A stretch of DNA of 5,290 bases from Actinobacteria bacterium UBA5182 (lineage in GTDB: Bacteria > Actinomycetota > UBA4738): assembly GCA_002413185.1 (NCBI GenBank), contig DHWM01000105.1, positions 36,182 through 41,471 on the forward strand, written 5' to 3'. Position 1 is the stretch's first letter. Each line of letters opens with the position of its first letter. The position numbers were made by a program, and so were the translations under genes. Positions 4,375-5,290 of this stretch are shown here, one piece after another. The notes below the pieces were generated by a model. It was not told the DNA's origin, did not search any database, and saw only the letters and a program-made list of their open reading frames with translations.

Positions 4375-5286
4375 GTGGACCTCGAGGGCTCCGTCGTGGT
4401 CGTGACCGGGGCGTCGTCGGGCATCGGCCGGGCCACGGCGGTGGCGTTCGCGGCGCGAGGCGCAACGGTCGTGTGTTCGGCGCGGCGGGAGGAGCGCCTG
4501 AAGGAACTGGTCGAAGAGATCGAGGGAAGGGGCGGGCGGGCCCGTGCCGTGGCCTGCGACGTGTGCGAATGGGAGCAGGTGCAGCGCCTGGCGACGAACG
4601 TGCGGGAGGAGTTCGGTCGGTGCGACGTCCTGGTGAACAACGCCGGCGTTCCCGGCGGCGGCCCCTTCGCCGAGCTCTCGCTGGAGCAGATCGAGTCGGT
4701 CACCCGGATCAACTTCATGGGGGTGCTGTACTGCACCAAGGCGTTCCTTCCCATGATGCTCGAGGCCGGTCGCGGCCACGTGGTGAACGTGGCGTCGCTG
4801 GCGGGGCGGTTCGCCGTCCCCGGCGCGTCGGTCTACACGGCGACGAAGCACGCGGTGGTGGCGTTCTCCGAGGCCCTGCACTACGAGGTCAGCGAACGGG
4901 GCCTCCGCGTCACCGCGGTGAACCCGGGGTTGGTGGCGACGGAGGGCTTCCCGCACCAGGATGCCCTGGCCAAGGGCAGGCGCGGCCTGGTGATGAGGCC
5001 CGAACGCATCGCCGACGTGATCGTTCGGGTGGTGGAGACGGGGAAGGCCCCGGAAGTATCGGTGCCTCGATGGCTGTCGGCCCTGCAGGCCGTCCGGATC
5101 CTGGCGCCCCCGCTGTACCGGTTCGGCCTGAGCCGTTCGACCCGAGGCAGCCTGCGCTCCACCCGGGTCGAGGAACGACGAGGCGCCCCGCGGGGGCGTC
5201 CGTCACGGCTGGCGCGTTTTGCGAGAAAACGTCAGAATGGGGGGTCGCTCCCCGCCCGGGGCGGCGGGAGGAGGTGGCGCGGATGA
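4375..5286 (+). CDS. Short-chain dehydrogenase/reductase with atypical Arg-rich C-terminal tail, 303 aa
   Basis: This is a second classical SDR: TGASSGIG (11-18), D62, NNAG (88-91), N113 (RINFMGV), S141 (NVAS), Y154 and K158 (YTATK), and PG at 184-185. The full Asn-Ser-Tyr-Lys tetrad is present, and R37-R38 after the second strand favour NADP(H). It lacks the C-terminal VDGG of FabG-like enzymes. Instead it has a VPRWLSALQAVRILAPPLYR segment (about 228-247), as in DltE-like SDRs whose amphipathic C-terminus may contact membrane or lipid. The GTG start at 4375 lies 7 bases after the preceding stop with no clear ribosome site, so translational coupling is likely. Residues 255-303 are odd: 15 Arg in 49, rarer codons (CGA, AGA, AAA, TTT, AAT) and two hairpins in the DNA. 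The tail may be read-through after loss of an earlier stop, a sequencing frameshift, or a real extension. The stop overlaps the next gene's ATG (ATGA). Confidence 0.85.
   Translation: MDLEGSVVVVTGASSGIGRATAVAFAARGATVVCSARREERLKELVEEIEGRGGRARAVACDVCEWEQVQRLATNVREEFGRCDVLVNNAGVPGGGPFAELSLEQIESVTRINFMGVLYCTKAFLPMMLEAGRGHVVNVASLAGRFAVPGASVYTATKHAVVAFSEALHYEVSERGLRVTAVNPGLVATEGFPHQDALAKGRRGLVMRPERIADVIVRVVETGKAPEVSVPRWLSALQAVRILAPPLYRFGLSRSTRGSLRSTRVEERRGAPRGRPSRLARFARKRQNGGSLPARGGGRRWRG
5182..5200 (+). repeat. Strong GC hairpin inside the tail of the second SDR
   Basis: GGCGCCCC (5182-5189) pairs with GGGGCGTC (5193-5200) across a 3-base loop, giving 8 pairs including one G-U. No T-run follows directly; the nearest TTTT is at 5217-5220, so a standard intrinsic terminator is not supported. 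Confidence 0.45.
5215..5231 (+). repeat. Short inverted repeat CGTTTT/AAAACG near the end of the second SDR
   Basis: Perfect 6-base arms (5215-5220 and 5226-5231) surround a 5-base loop in the only AT-rich patch of this end of the window. It lies about 50 bases before the next gene's ATG, so it could belong to a promoter or operator for that gene, or be a weak terminator-like stem. Confidence 0.35.
5267..5275 (+). promoter_or_regulatory. Ribosome binding site of the gene starting at 5283
   Basis: GGAGGAGGT lies 7 bases before the ATG at 5283. This is the strongest Shine-Dalgarno site in the window and argues that the ATG is a genuine start even though only eight bases of that gene are visible. 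Confidence 0.7.
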
Positions 5287-5290
5287 GCAA
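5283..5290 (+). CDS. Start of a further gene, product unknown (two codons plus two bases)
   Basis: ATG AGC AA begins here and runs off the right edge. The ATG overlaps the TGA of the preceding SDR in the four-base ATGA arrangement typical of translationally coupled genes, and a near-perfect ribosome site precedes it. Nothing can be said about the product beyond probable co-expression with the two SDRs. Confidence 0.6.

Noticed and set aside
3513..4754. 413-residue minus-strand open frame opposite both SDRs, and a similar 338-residue one at 3026-4042
   Set aside because: Both are antisense to strongly conserved SDR coding sequence. Their resemblance to each other (for example the shared PALFTR segment) simply mirrors the shared NNAG region on the plus strand.
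5182..5231. Intrinsic terminator at the end of the second SDR
   Set aside because: The strong hairpin is not followed directly by a T-run, the reading frame continues through it, and the next gene overlaps the SDR stop, which argues for continued transcription.
3588..5286. The two SDRs as a recent tandem duplication
   Set aside because: Similarity is limited to the common SDR motifs. The C-termini differ (VDGG type versus VPRW...PPLYR type), as does the tetrad Asn, so they belong to different subfamilies.

Overview
The window is very GC-rich with strong third-position G/C bias. It carries protein families typical of Actinomycetota: a bS22-type miniature ribosomal protein, an actinobacterial 'phosphatase' family protein, and a bacterial Clp1/Grc3-like P-loop protein. 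The best guess is a chromosomal segment of a high-GC actinomycete, possibly a poorly cultivated deep lineage. That is inference from gene content and base composition only. No mobile element, CRISPR array, rRNA or tRNA is visible.

Layout. The left two thirds is a minus-strand series, read right to left. It runs from a zinc-ribbon membrane protein of unknown function (start about 3447), to a PF15698-type phosphatase (2418 to 1546), then a 281-base gap. After the gap come a Clp1/Grc3-like putative polynucleotide kinase (1264 to 356), a 31-residue bS22/AURKAIP1-COX24 protein starting at TTG (307 to 212), and the N-terminus of a SAM hydroxide adenosyltransferase (TTG at 185, running off the left edge). 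The right third is read on the plus strand from a divergent 140-base intergenic region. It holds two consecutive short-chain dehydrogenases/reductases (3588-4367 and 4375-5286) and the first codons of a further gene whose ATG at 5283 overlaps the second SDR stop in an ATGA junction.

How the parts may fit. The Clp1-like, bS22-like and SAM hydrolase genes are tightly spaced (48 and 26 bases) and look co-transcribed. A nucleic-acid-processing P-loop protein beside a ribosome-associated mini-protein suggests a link to RNA or ribosome biology, but only by proximity. The two SDRs probably act with the truncated downstream gene in a redox pathway whose substrate cannot be read from this window.

The most notable points are the easily missed bS22 gene, the Clp1-like protein in a bacterium, an Asn-to-Asp change in the catalytic tetrad of the first SDR, and an Arg-rich, codon-atypical C-terminal tail on the second SDR that contains two hairpins. 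I do not see convincing evidence of a wholly new system.
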